A stretch of DNA of 50,095 bases, from assembly GCA_018261655.1 (NCBI GenBank), contig JAGTSG010000008.1, forward strand, positions 1-50,095, written 5' to 3'. Below the pieces are notes generated by a model. That model saw only the letters and a list, made by a program, of their open reading frames with translations. It searched no databases and was not told where the DNA came from. Numbering within the stretch: position 1 is the stretch's first letter; every line of letters begins with the position of its first letter. Of this stretch, positions 1 through 7,087 are shown piece after piece. Source of the DNA: Pseudomonadota bacterium (GTDB lineage: Bacteria > Pseudomonadota > Gammaproteobacteria > Steroidobacterales > Steroidobacteraceae). Position numbers and translations under genes: made by a program.

Positions 1-446
1 CGCGTGCCGATGAAGTCCGGCACCGTGTAGCAGCCGAACTTGCGCAGGTACGGCGCCATCAGCGTCGCGATGAGGATGTAGCCGCCGGTCCAGCCTACGA
101 TGAAGGCCATGTACGGGTGGCCGGACATGAAGATGCCGCCGGCCATCGCGACGAAGGACGCGCCGGACATCCAGTCGGCCGCCGTCGCCATGCCGTTGAA
201 CACCGGCGGGACGCTGCGCCCGGCCACGTAGTAGGCGTCGACCGCCGTCGTCCGCGAGATGACGCCGATGAAGGCGTAGACGACGAGGGTGAAGAGTACG
301 AACAGGATGCCGATCCACTTCGCGCCCATGCCGAGCGTCTCGAAGAACGCCATCAGCGCGAAGAACGCGAGGAAGCCACCGGTGTAGATGGCGTAGATTT
401 TCGGCAGGGATTCCATGAACCCCTTGCCTTCCCATTTCATGGCCAT
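1..446 (-). CDS. Sodium:solute symporter family permease (5' part, cut by window edge)
   Basis: The first 148 codons run off the left edge of the window. The ATG at 446 follows a GGGGGAG ribosome-binding site. The visible part has a short hydrophilic start, then a membrane segment (residues about 18-35, rich in F, L and A), a second segment (about 42-62), and a glycine-rich third region containing AADWMSGASF and the HPYMAFIVGWTGGY stretch. These are typical of the SSS family and of the VC_2705/ActP-like branch that moves acetate or other short organic acids with sodium. The DUF4212 gene immediately upstream supports this, because that small membrane protein is the usual partner of this branch. 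The substrate cannot be told from the visible part. Confidence 0.88.
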   Translation of the reverse strand, partial: MAMKWEGKGFMESLPKIYAIYTGGFLAFFALMAFFETLGMGAKWIGILFVLFTLVVYAFIGVISRTTAVDAYYVAGRSVPPVFNGMATAADWMSGASFVAMAGGIFMSGHPYMAFIVGWTGGYILIATLMAPYLRKFGCYTVPDFIGT

Positions 447-467
447 AGTCTTGTCTCCCCCTTGCGC

Positions 468-731
468 CTAGTCTTCGTGGACGCCGAACTTGACGTCGAT
501 GGCGTGCTGCTGGCGGTTGAACACGAATAGCTGGACCACGAACACGACCAGCGAGCCCTGCGCGCTGAAGTAATAGCCGAGCGGCCAGCCGAAGAAATTG
601 ATGTTGTTCAATGGCAGGGCAAACCAGTGGACGCCATAGGCAAAGACGAACCAGATGACCAGGTGGACGATGGTCAGGTTTCGCGTCTGGCGCCAGTGCT
701 CGACGCGATCCGCGGCTGAGAGTGTAGACAC
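468..731 (-). CDS. DUF4212 small membrane subunit of a solute:sodium symporter
   Basis: This 87-residue protein has two predicted membrane segments (about residues 19-40 and 49-70), containing the HLVIWFVFAYGVHWFA and FSAQGSLVVFVVQLFVF stretches typical of DUF4212. Members are found just upstream of VC_2705-type sodium:solute symporters and are presumed to be a small subunit of the transporter. The gene here sits 21 bp before the symporter start on the same strand, so the two form an operon. Start is GTG at 731, with GGGAGGAAA 6 nt upstream. The molecular role of the small subunit is inference from this constant pairing. Confidence 0.9.
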   Translation of the reverse strand: MSTLSAADRVEHWRQTRNLTIVHLVIWFVFAYGVHWFALPLNNINFFGWPLGYYFSAQGSLVVFVVQLFVFNRQQHAIDVKFGVHED

Positions 732-786
732 TGCGTTTCCTCCCTCGAGATGGGATCGGCCCCCCGGCGGGCCTCACTTGTTTGTC

Positions 787-820
787 GCGACCCAGGCACT
801 CGTGGCCCTTTTTGGGTCGC
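787..820. promoter_or_regulatory. Inverted repeat upstream of the DUF4212-symporter operon
   Basis: GCGACCC (787-793) and GGGTCGC (814-820) form a perfect 7-bp inverted repeat around a 20-nt loop, about 55-90 bp upstream of the DUF4212 start. It could be an operator or an mRNA leader stem. No factor is identified, and chance is possible in such GC-rich DNA. The rest of the 732-961 gap shows no gene. Confidence 0.3.
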
Positions 821-961
821 CTGAACCTAGCAGCGGGGCCGGGGGGTGTCCTTGCGACCTTAGTCGAGGGGACGGTACCGCCGTGCCGGCGTCCGACCTT
901 GGTCTAGCGGAGCCCGGTCCCGGTGCGGGTGCCGGGGCCTGGATGCGCTGCCTGCCCCCTT

Positions 962-1459
962 CTATCGACGGGGCATGGCCTCCGGGGCCGGCAGGACGAG
1001 GCGGTCGCCGGGCCGGATCCCCAGCCGCTCGCTGGTCCCGCCCAGGACCTCGAGCACCATCGCCGCGGGCCCCCTGCTGAGCAGCGGGTCCGTGGACAGC
1101 GGCGTGGCGCGTTCGACGATGTTCAGGATCCGGCCGTCCGCGGCGACGAACAGCAGGTCGAGCGACACGTAGGTGTTCTGCATCCAGAAGCTCGCGTACC
1201 GTGGCTCGTCGAACAGGAACAGCATGCCGCGGTCCGCGTCGAGACTGCGGACGAACATCAATCCCTGGGCGCGGCGCGCGGCCGTGTCCGCGACCCAGAC
1301 GTCGAAGCGATGCCGCGCGGCGCCGCTCGCGATCTCGACGCTCGATTGCGGCAAACGATCGAGCGACTCGGCCGGCCCCGTCACCTGGGCACAGGCGGCG
1401 GCGGTGAGCAGCAGCCAGAGGCCGGCGGCGCGAAGCGCGAGGCGAAGCGGGGCGGTCAC
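962..1459 (-). CDS. DUF192 family exported protein
   Basis: This 165-residue protein starts with a hydrophobic leader (residues about 4-24, LRLALRAAGLWLLLTAAACA), which could be a cleaved signal peptide or end in a lipobox-like cysteine. The body carries the DUF192 hallmarks: RAQGLMFV near residue 65, then GMLFLFDEP, the FWMQNTY motif and LDLLFV, ending with LEVLGGTSERLGIRPGD. DUF192 domains are small beta-rich domains of unknown biochemical role, usually exported. The start is taken as GTG at 1459 because it overlaps the stop of the upstream gene by 4 bp (GTGA), implying translational coupling. A longer reading into the upstream gene would lose the signal peptide. Confidence 0.85.
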   Translation of the reverse strand: MTAPLRLALRAAGLWLLLTAAACAQVTGPAESLDRLPQSSVEIASGAARHRFDVWVADTAARRAQGLMFVRSLDADRGMLFLFDEPRYASFWMQNTYVSLDLLFVAADGRILNIVERATPLSTDPLLSRGPAAMVLEVLGGTSERLGIRPGDRLVLPAPEAMPRR

Positions 1460-2031
1460 GGCTCGCGGTCCGCCGACGTCTGCGCCGCCGGACCCTCGGC
1501 AGGCAGGTCCACGCGCCCGCGGAAGTCGAAGCGCGTCAGCAGCAGGCTGCCGCCGTGGTCCAGCGCGCGCGCGGGTGCGGTGCAGAACCCGCGTGCCTCG
1601 ACGACCCAGGCACGAGGACCGCCTTCCGGACCTGGTAGCGGCCGCTGGCTGACTTCGTCGAGCAGGCAACGCTCCTCGCCGCGCGTGCCGTAGATGCGCC
1701 CCGCGGTTTCCTGCAGCACCGTCACGTTGACCGGCACCGCGCGCGCGTCCTCGCCGGTCGCGAGGTCCGGCGGGGCGAAGACGAAGGCCAGCATGCCGCC
1801 GTCCGGCAACGTCGCCGCAAAACGCAGCCGGAAGCCGCGCCCATCGGGACGTGGCATCCCGGTGCAGTGCAGCGACGGTTCGCGCCAGTCGACGTCGAGG
1901 TCGAGGTCGCCACGGAGACGGGCGGTCAGGTAGCCGCTGCCGTCCGGGAGGCAGCCTTCATCGCCGCCGGCGGCGCCGGGCGCGGCAACGACTGCGGCGG
2001 CGAGTGCGGCGAGGGACAGCAGGGCGAACAT
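1456..2031 (-). CDS. Hypothetical secreted protein
   Basis: Function is not recognised. From the ATG at 2031 the product is 191 residues. It has a clear signal peptide (MFALLSLAALAAAVVAAPGAAGG), then a soluble domain with four cysteines (in GCLP, HCTG, RCLL and GFCT) that could make two disulfides, consistent with an envelope or periplasmic location. It is translationally coupled to the DUF192 gene by a GTGA overlap, so the two exported proteins are probably made together. A GTG at 2067 would give 12 more residues, but it would put the start inside a strong hairpin and delay the signal peptide. The ATG is preceded by GGAGG ten bases upstream, lying in the loop and 3' arm of that hairpin. Confidence 0.6.
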   Translation of the reverse strand: MFALLSLAALAAAVVAAPGAAGGDEGCLPDGSGYLTARLRGDLDLDVDWREPSLHCTGMPRPDGRGFRLRFAATLPDGGMLAFVFAPPDLATGEDARAVPVNVTVLQETAGRIYGTRGEERCLLDEVSQRPLPGPEGGPRAWVVEARGFCTAPARALDHGGSLLLTRFDFRGRVDLPAEGPAAQTSADREP

Positions 2032-2062
2032 GCGTGGGGCGCCTCCGGCGGGCGCCCCACGC
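2032..2062 (-). promoter_or_regulatory. Perfect 12-bp hairpin directly before the start codon at 2031
   Basis: On the minus strand GCGTGGGGCGCC (2062-2051) and GGCGCCCCACGC (2043-2032) pair perfectly around a 7-nt loop. The only plausible Shine-Dalgarno, GGAGG, straddles the loop and the 3' arm, and the hairpin ends at the base before the ATG. No U-tract follows, so it is not a classical terminator for the HAAS gene upstream. It should reduce ribosome access to the secreted-protein gene. Confidence 0.55.
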
Positions 2063-2075
2063 AACACGGCCTGGT

Positions 2076-2981
2076 TCAGTCGGCGCGGGATTGCGCGACC
2101 AGCAGGTGCTTGGCGAGCCCGCCGTGCATGGTGCCAATACCGCGGAACAAATGCAGCAGCAGCGTGAGCAGCAGGATGCCGAGCGGAACGGTCACGATGC
2201 CCATCGTCGGCTCCGGCACGACGTAGAGGCCGTCGAGATACAGGCCGCCGTGCTCGGTGAAGAGCGAGATGATCGGCCCGATGACGAGCATCATGCTGGC
2301 GGCGAGTCCCGTCACGGCGATCACGAAGTACACGATGCCGAGCGGCAGCATGAGCAGGAAGTAGAGCATCGTCGTCCAGGTGCGCCAGTCGGCCAGCATC
2401 TCCTTGATCCGCTCCATCAATGGCTTGCCCTTCTGGGGATACGGCGGCCGGCGCGGCATGCGCTCGCCGAGCAGGGCCTCGACCAGGCGTCCCTCCGCCA
2501 GCGACAGGACCCGCGTGAAGCCGACGAACAGCAGGAAGAAGGGAATGCCGACGATCAGCACGGCCAGGCCGGCGGACACCGACAGGCCTGTCACCGCGAC
2601 GGTGAAGTAGACGATGCCGGTGGCCAGCGCCAGGAGCATGTAGAAGAGGGACGTCCAGGCGCGCGAGTCGCCGTAGATGGCGAAGAAGCGGCCTGTCAGG
2701 CTTCGGTGTTCCTTCCGCTTCGGCGGCGCCAGCGCCGCGCGGACCTGCTTCTCTGTCGTGCGATAGGCGTCCGCCACCTCGTCCGGCGCGCCGTAGGTGC
2801 TCGCGATGATCTCGAGCACGTCGGCCTCGCTCTTTCCGGGGTGGGCCCTGACTTCGGCGCGCAGGTATTCCTCGGCGTCATAGAGCGCATCCTGGATCAG
2901 CGAGGGATCCTCGCCGGCGAGCGCTTCGCGAAGCGCCTGAAGGTACTGCTCGATCGAGCGCGGTGCAGCCCCGGTGTTCAT
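2076..2981 (-). CDS. HAAS/sensor-domain membrane protein next to PadR
   Basis: The 301-residue protein has a helical N-terminal domain (residues about 8-75, with LQALREAL and DALYDAEEYL), resembling the HAAS (DUF1700) domain. It is followed by two similar membrane modules: residues about 105-165 and about 200-270 both contain WT(S/T)xxYxLLxLxxGIVYFxxAVTGL. This is the layout of putative sensor membrane proteins encoded beside PadR regulators. The ATG overlaps the end of the PadR gene by 4 bp (ATGA), so production is coupled to the regulator. By analogy with PadR/DUF1700 pairs it probably responds to membrane or envelope state, but no ligand is visible. Confidence 0.75.
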   Translation of the reverse strand: MNTGAAPRSIEQYLQALREALAGEDPSLIQDALYDAEEYLRAEVRAHPGKSEADVLEIIASTYGAPDEVADAYRTTEKQVRAALAPPKRKEHRSLTGRFFAIYGDSRAWTSLFYMLLALATGIVYFTVAVTGLSVSAGLAVLIVGIPFFLLFVGFTRVLSLAEGRLVEALLGERMPRRPPYPQKGKPLMERIKEMLADWRTWTTMLYFLLMLPLGIVYFVIAVTGLAASMMLVIGPIISLFTEHGGLYLDGLYVVPEPTMGIVTVPLGILLLTLLLHLFRGIGTMHGGLAKHLLVAQSRAD

Positions 2982-3394
2982 GTCGTCTCCCCCGTCTTCT
3001 CGGTGAACTCATTGACGAAGTCGCGAGTGTCGCGCCAGATGCCCCGCCACTGGGCGAGGACGGCGCGGCCATCCGCCGTGATCCGGTAATAACGGCGCGG
3101 CGGCCCGGCATAGGAGGGCACGACGCGGCTGGCCAGCAGGCCCGAGGCCGACAGCGTGCGAAGCACGGGATAGAGCGCGCCCTGCTTGACCAGGGACACC
3201 GGACCGCCCTCGCGGCCGAGTCGCTTGGCAATCTGGTAGCCGTACAGGTCTTCCTCGGTCGCATCGAGGATGGCCAGCAGGACCAGGGCCACCAGTCCGG
3301 CGCTCAGCTCCTTCTGGAACTTGCGCGCCAGCGGGTCCCGCTCCGTCCTGTCGATGGCCGTGTCCCCGAGCCTGTTGTTGACGCTTTCTTCCAT
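2978..3394 (-). CDS. PadR family transcriptional regulator
   Basis: The 138-residue protein has an N-terminal extension of about 28 residues and then a PadR winged helix: GLVALVLLAILDATEEDLYGYQIAKRL, the G-LYPVLRTLSASGLL recognition helix region and the PRRYYRITADG wing. It ends in a short helix likely used for dimerisation. PadR proteins are dimeric repressors that usually control their own operon. Here the gene is first in a two-gene operon with a membrane protein, and a strong promoter with an inverted repeat in its spacer lies just upstream, so autorepression is likely. The effector is unknown. Confidence 0.9.
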   Translation of the reverse strand: MEESVNNRLGDTAIDRTERDPLARKFQKELSAGLVALVLLAILDATEEDLYGYQIAKRLGREGGPVSLVKQGALYPVLRTLSASGLLASRVVPSYAGPPRRYYRITADGRAVLAQWRGIWRDTRDFVNEFTEKTGETT

Positions 3395-3421
3395 AAGGAA
3401 GTCCCTGGCGCTACGAATTGA

Positions 3422-3449
3422 ATAATACTATGGAGTTAGTACTAGTCAA
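3422..3449 (-). promoter_or_regulatory. Sigma-70 promoter of the PadR operon
   Basis: On the minus strand TTGACT (3449-3444) and TATTAT (3427-3422) are separated by 16 bp, an unusually good match to the consensus in a very GC-rich window. The predicted transcript start near 3415 leaves a 20-nt leader before the ATG at 3394. Confidence 0.75.
3426..3441. promoter_or_regulatory. Candidate PadR operator inside the promoter
   Basis: TACTA (3426-3430) and TAGTA (3437-3441) form an inverted repeat with a 6-bp centre, lying between the -35 and -10 boxes of the padR promoter. A dimeric repressor bound there would block RNA polymerase. PadR is the obvious candidate, by position only. Confidence 0.5.
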
Positions 3450-3548
3450 GGGGTGGCGCCTTTTGAGATTGCCTGCGGCGACCGGATCCGCCCAGGCGCC
3501 ACCCCCCCGCCCGATCGCGGCGACATCAGGTACTAGGGGCTTGCGCGG

Positions 3549-3576
3549 TTGCGGGGGCAGGATGCCCCGTTAACAT
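3549..3576 (+). promoter_or_regulatory. Candidate promoter of glgC
   Basis: TTGCGG (3549-3554), a 16-bp spacer and TAACAT (3571-3576) lie 30 bp upstream of the glgC ATG. The match is moderate. The divergent padR promoter lies about 100 bp to the left and does not overlap it. Confidence 0.4.
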
Positions 3577-3605
3577 AGCCTTACGGGTCAGACACGGGGT
3601 TGAAC

Positions 3606-4877
3606 ATGGAAAGCGGCGCAGTCGGCCGACGTCGTTCGGGGCGCTTCGTCAGTCGACTGACCGGCGGAACGCTGGCCATCATCATGGCTGGCGGCCGCGG
3701 CGAGCGGCTCAGGCAGCTCACCGCCCACCGCTGCAAGCCGGCTACGCCCTTTGGCGGCAAGTTCCGGATCATCGACTTCGTCCTGTCGAACTGCGTCAAC
3801 TCCGGCATCCGCCAGATCGCGATCCTGACCCAGTACAAGTCGCACTCACTGATCCAGCACGTGCAGCGCGGCTGGTCCTACCTGCGCGGCGAGTTCGGGG
3901 AGTTCATCGACGTCGTCCCGGCACAGCAGCAGGTCGGCGAGCACTGGTATCGCGGCACCGCCGACGCCGTGTTCCAGAACCTCGACTACATCCGCGACCA
4001 CCGGCCGATGCACGTGCTGGTGCTGGCCGGCGACCACGTCTACAAGATGGACTACGGCCCGATGATCGCGCACCACGTCGAGACCGGCGCCGACATCACG
4101 GTCGGCGTGGTCGAGGTCAGCCTCGAGGAGGCCCGCGAGTTCGGCGTGCTGACGGTGGCGCCGGACCTCAAGGTGCTCAAGTTCGCCGAAAAGCCGGAGC
4201 ATCCCGATCCCATTCCCGGCCGTGAGGGCGTCGCGCTGGCGTCCATGGGCATCTACGTGTTCAAGACGCGGTTGCTCGAGCGGCTGCTGGAGGAGGATGC
4301 CTTCAACCACGAATCGAACCACGACTTTGGCCGGAACATCATTCCCGGCGCGATCCACAAGCGCGCCGTGTTCGCCTACCCGTTCCAGGACGTCCGCACG
4401 CGCGCACAGAGCTACTGGCGCGACGTCGGCAACGTGGACGCGTTCTACGACGCGAACCTCGAGCTGGTGCACGTCTCGCCCGAGCTGAACCTCTACGACG
4501 CGCAGTGGCCGATCTGGACCTACCAGGTCCAGCAGCCGCCGGCGAAATTCGTGCTCGACGGCCAGGGGCGTCGCGGACACGCCATCAACTCCATGGTGGC
4601 CGGCGGTTGCATCATCTCCGGCGCGGAGGTGCGCGAGTCGCTGCTGTTCTCCAACGTGCGGGTCGAGGAGCGCTCGATGGTCGAGCGCTCGGTGGTGCTG
4701 CCCAACGTCCGCATCGGCTACGACTGCCGGATCCGCGGCGCGGTGATCGACGAGGACTGCGAGATCCCGGACGGCACCGTCATCGGCCACGACCCGGAGC
4801 AGGACGCCAGGCGGTTCCACATCACGCGGCGCGGTATCGTGCTCGTCACCGCCGACATGTTCCGCGGCGACGCTTGA
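3606..4877 (+). CDS. glgC: Glucose-1-phosphate adenylyltransferase (ADP-glucose pyrophosphorylase)
   Basis: GlgC makes ADP-glucose from ATP and glucose-1-phosphate, the committed step of glycogen synthesis. The 423-residue protein matches the family length. Near the N terminus the nucleotide loop MAGGRGERLRQLT (about residues 27-39) is followed by KPATPFGGKFRIIDF, RGTADAVFQNL, LAGDHVYKMDY and FAEKPEHPDP. The C-terminal part (from about residue 300) is a left-handed beta-helix with repeated hexapeptides such as GAEVRESLLFSNVRVEERSM. Start is the ATG at 3606; a TTG two codons earlier is possible. Its stop overlaps the next start, so it is coupled to a GH57 enzyme. Allosteric control by sugar phosphates and AMP is expected from the family. 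Confidence 0.96.
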   Translation: MESGAVGRRRSGRFVSRLTGGTLAIIMAGGRGERLRQLTAHRCKPATPFGGKFRIIDFVLSNCVNSGIRQIAILTQYKSHSLIQHVQRGWSYLRGEFGEFIDVVPAQQQVGEHWYRGTADAVFQNLDYIRDHRPMHVLVLAGDHVYKMDYGPMIAHHVETGADITVGVVEVSLEEAREFGVLTVAPDLKVLKFAEKPEHPDPIPGREGVALASMGIYVFKTRLLERLLEEDAFNHESNHDFGRNIIPGAIHKRAVFAYPFQDVRTRAQSYWRDVGNVDAFYDANLELVHVSPELNLYDAQWPIWTYQVQQPPAKFVLDGQGRRGHAINSMVAGGCIISGAEVRESLLFSNVRVEERSMVERSVVLPNVRIGYDCRIRGAVIDEDCEIPDGTVIGHDPEQDARRFHITRRGIVLVTADMFRGDA

Positions 4878-6541
4878 GCGGCGCGCCCGACCCGCGGCTG
4901 AAGGTGGTGCTGTGCTGGCACATGCACCAGCCGCAGTACCGCGACCTGCTCAGCGGCGAGCAGCTGAGGCCCTGGTCCTACCTCCACGGCACCAAGGACT
5001 ACGTGGACATGGCGGTCCACCTGGAAACCGTCCCCGACGCCTGCGCCGTCGTCAACTTCTCGCCGGTCCTGCTCGAGCAGCTCGATGAGTACAGCGCGCA
5101 GCTGGCCGCTCACCTGCGCGACGGCAGGCCGCTGTCCGACCCCGTGCTCGCGCTGCTGGCGCCGCAGGGCGTCCCGGCGGACCGCGCGCGATGGCCGGCG
5201 CTGGCGCAGGCCTGCCTGCGCGCCCATCGCGAGAACATGATCGGCCGCTTCGAGCCCTACCGTGACCTGGCGCAGCAGGCCGGGCGCATGCTGCAGACCG
5301 GGTCCCTGGGCGATGCCGCGCCGCAGCTGATGACGGACCTTGCGGCCTGGTTCCATCTCGCATGGTTCGGCGAGACGGTCCACCGGGGCGACCCGCGCGT
5401 GCAGCAGCTCGCCCGGCGCAGCGGGCACTTCGGGCCGCAGGAGCTGAGGACGTTGCTCGAGTGCGTGGCCGACGTGCTGGCCGGGCTCGTGCCGCGCTAT
5501 CGCCGGCTGGCAGGCAGCGGGCGAGTCGAGCTCTCGGTGTCGCCGTGGGGCCACCCGCTGCTGCCGCTGCTGTTCGACTTCGCCGCCGCGCGCGAGGCCG
5601 ACAGCAGCCTGCCGCTGCCGCACACGCCACGTTATCCGGGCGGGCCGGACCGCGCGCGCTGGCACCTGGCGCGGGCCGTACAGGCGTTCAGCCGGGCCTT
5701 CGGAGTCCGTCCGCGCGGCTGCTGGCCGGCCGAAGGCGCCCTCAGCGCGCCGGTCCTCGAGCTGATCGAGTCCTTCGGCTTCGACTGGGTGGCGAGCGGC
5801 GAGTCGGTGCTGCGCAGCTCGCTCGGCGGCGGCATGCGGCCGGACCGCGATGCGCTGTCGCGCGCGTATCGCCTCCCCGGCGGAAGGACGGCTTGCTTCT
5901 TCAGCGACGACGAACTGTCCGACCTCATCGGCTTCACCTACAGCAAGTGGCACGGCGACGATGCGGCGGCGGACTTCGTGCGCCGGCTCGACGGCATCGC
6001 CGCGGGCCAGGAGGACAACTCGCGCCGCGCGGTCTCGGTGGTGCTCGACGGAGAGAATGCCTGGGAGTTCTACTCCTTCAACGGCTACTACTTCCTCCGC
6101 GCCCTGTACCGGCGCCTGGCGTCGCATCCGAGCCTGCGGCTCGCCACGTTCACGGGCTGCCTGCAGGAAGGCGTCGCGCTGGCCGGGATGCCGCGAATCG
6201 TCCCCGGCAGCTGGATTGACGGCGGACTGGCGCCGTGGATCGGCAACCCATCGCGCAACCGCGCCTGGGACATGCTCTGCGACGCCAAGGGGGTCTTCGA
6301 CCAGGTGGTCGTCGAGGGCGGCCTCGACGAGGCGGCGCAGCTGAGGGCCGAGGAGCAACTCGGCGTGTGCGAAGGATCGGACTGGTTCTGGTCGGTGGAC
6401 GAAGGCGATCCCGGCGCCGAAGAGGGCCGCTTCGACCCGATCTATCGCCGCCACCTGCAGAATCTCTATCGCATGCTGGGCGAAGCCGCCCCGGCGTATC
6501 TCGCGACGCCGCCGGCCTATACTGGCGTCGACGTTCCGTGA
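4874..6541 (+). CDS. Glycoside hydrolase family 57 alpha-glucan enzyme
   Basis: The 555-residue product belongs to GH57 (the COG1449 alpha-amylase/glucanotransferase group). The family's first conserved block is WHMHQPQY near residue 14-21. The nucleophile region is GCWPAEGALSAP, with Glu at about 287, and the acid/base region is VLDGENAWEF, with Asp at about 392. Together with DWVASGES these match the conserved GH57 regions. Location between glgC and glgA suggests action on glycogen or maltodextrins: hydrolysis, disproportionation or branching. No signal peptide is seen, so it should be cytoplasmic. The best start is TTG at 4874, overlapping the glgC stop by 4 bp; an internal GTG at about 4904 is the alternative. 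Exact specificity cannot be assigned. Confidence 0.88.
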   Translation: MSGAPDPRLKVVLCWHMHQPQYRDLLSGEQLRPWSYLHGTKDYVDMAVHLETVPDACAVVNFSPVLLEQLDEYSAQLAAHLRDGRPLSDPVLALLAPQGVPADRARWPALAQACLRAHRENMIGRFEPYRDLAQQAGRMLQTGSLGDAAPQLMTDLAAWFHLAWFGETVHRGDPRVQQLARRSGHFGPQELRTLLECVADVLAGLVPRYRRLAGSGRVELSVSPWGHPLLPLLFDFAAAREADSSLPLPHTPRYPGGPDRARWHLARAVQAFSRAFGVRPRGCWPAEGALSAPVLELIESFGFDWVASGESVLRSSLGGGMRPDRDALSRAYRLPGGRTACFFSDDELSDLIGFTYSKWHGDDAAADFVRRLDGIAAGQEDNSRRAVSVVLDGENAWEFYSFNGYYFLRALYRRLASHPSLRLATFTGCLQEGVALAGMPRIVPGSWIDGGLAPWIGNPSRNRAWDMLCDAKGVFDQVVVEGGLDEAAQLRAEEQLGVCEGSDWFWSVDEGDPGAEEGRFDPIYRRHLQNLYRMLGEAAPAYLATPPAYTGVDVP

Positions 6542-6552
6542 CGGAGGATCGA

Positions 6553-7080
6553 ATGAGCCGGAACCTGCTGCAGGGTCGCCGCGGCTTCGTGCGTGCCGCC
6601 GTGCCCGTGATCGCCGCGCTCCTGCTGGGCGGTTGTGCGGGGCTGGGCGCCAAGCTCCAGGCGCCCAAGCTGTCCCTGGTCGGGATCCAGATGCAGGACG
6701 CGACGTTCTTCGAGCAGCGCATGCTGGTCCGGCTGCGCGTGCAGAACCCGAACGACCTCGTGCTGCCGGTCAAGGGGCTCACGGTCGCCTTCGAGCTCGC
6801 CGGCGTGCACTTCGCCGAGGGCGTCAGCGCCCGCGCCTTCGACGTGCCGGCGCTCGGCGAGGCCGAGTTCGACATGATGGTCACGGCCAACGCGGCGACG
6901 GCCCTGATGGAGATCTTCGGCAAGGACGGCAAGCGCCCGTCGAAGGAACTCGACTACCGCATCAGCGGCAAGCTGAGCACGAGCATCGGGCTGCTGAGGT
7001 CCGTGCCCTTCGACGAGACGGGCAGGATCTCCGTCGACTCGCTCATGCGCGGCAGGTCGGGCAAGGCCGGGAAGGCCTGA
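6553..7080 (+). CDS. LEA type 2 (WHy domain) lipoprotein
   Basis: The 175-residue protein has a basic start and hydrophobic signal ending LLLGGC, a lipobox with cysteine at about residue 26. A single WHy/LEA-14-type domain follows: LVGIQMQDATFFEQRMLVRLRV, then the QNPND motif, PVKGLTVAFELAGVHFAEG and a later beta sandwich. Such domains occur in desiccation and stress-response proteins and in envelope lipoproteins. The ATG at 6553 has GGAGG 5 nt upstream and lies 11 bp after the GH57 gene, so it ends the glgC operon. Its functional link to glycogen is unclear; shared control under water stress is an inference. Confidence 0.85.
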   Translation: MSRNLLQGRRGFVRAAVPVIAALLLGGCAGLGAKLQAPKLSLVGIQMQDATFFEQRMLVRLRVQNPNDLVLPVKGLTVAFELAGVHFAEGVSARAFDVPALGEAEFDMMVTANAATALMEIFGKDGKRPSKELDYRISGKLSTSIGLLRSVPFDETGRISVDSLMRGRSGKAGKA

Positions 7081-7087
7081 GGGGCCG

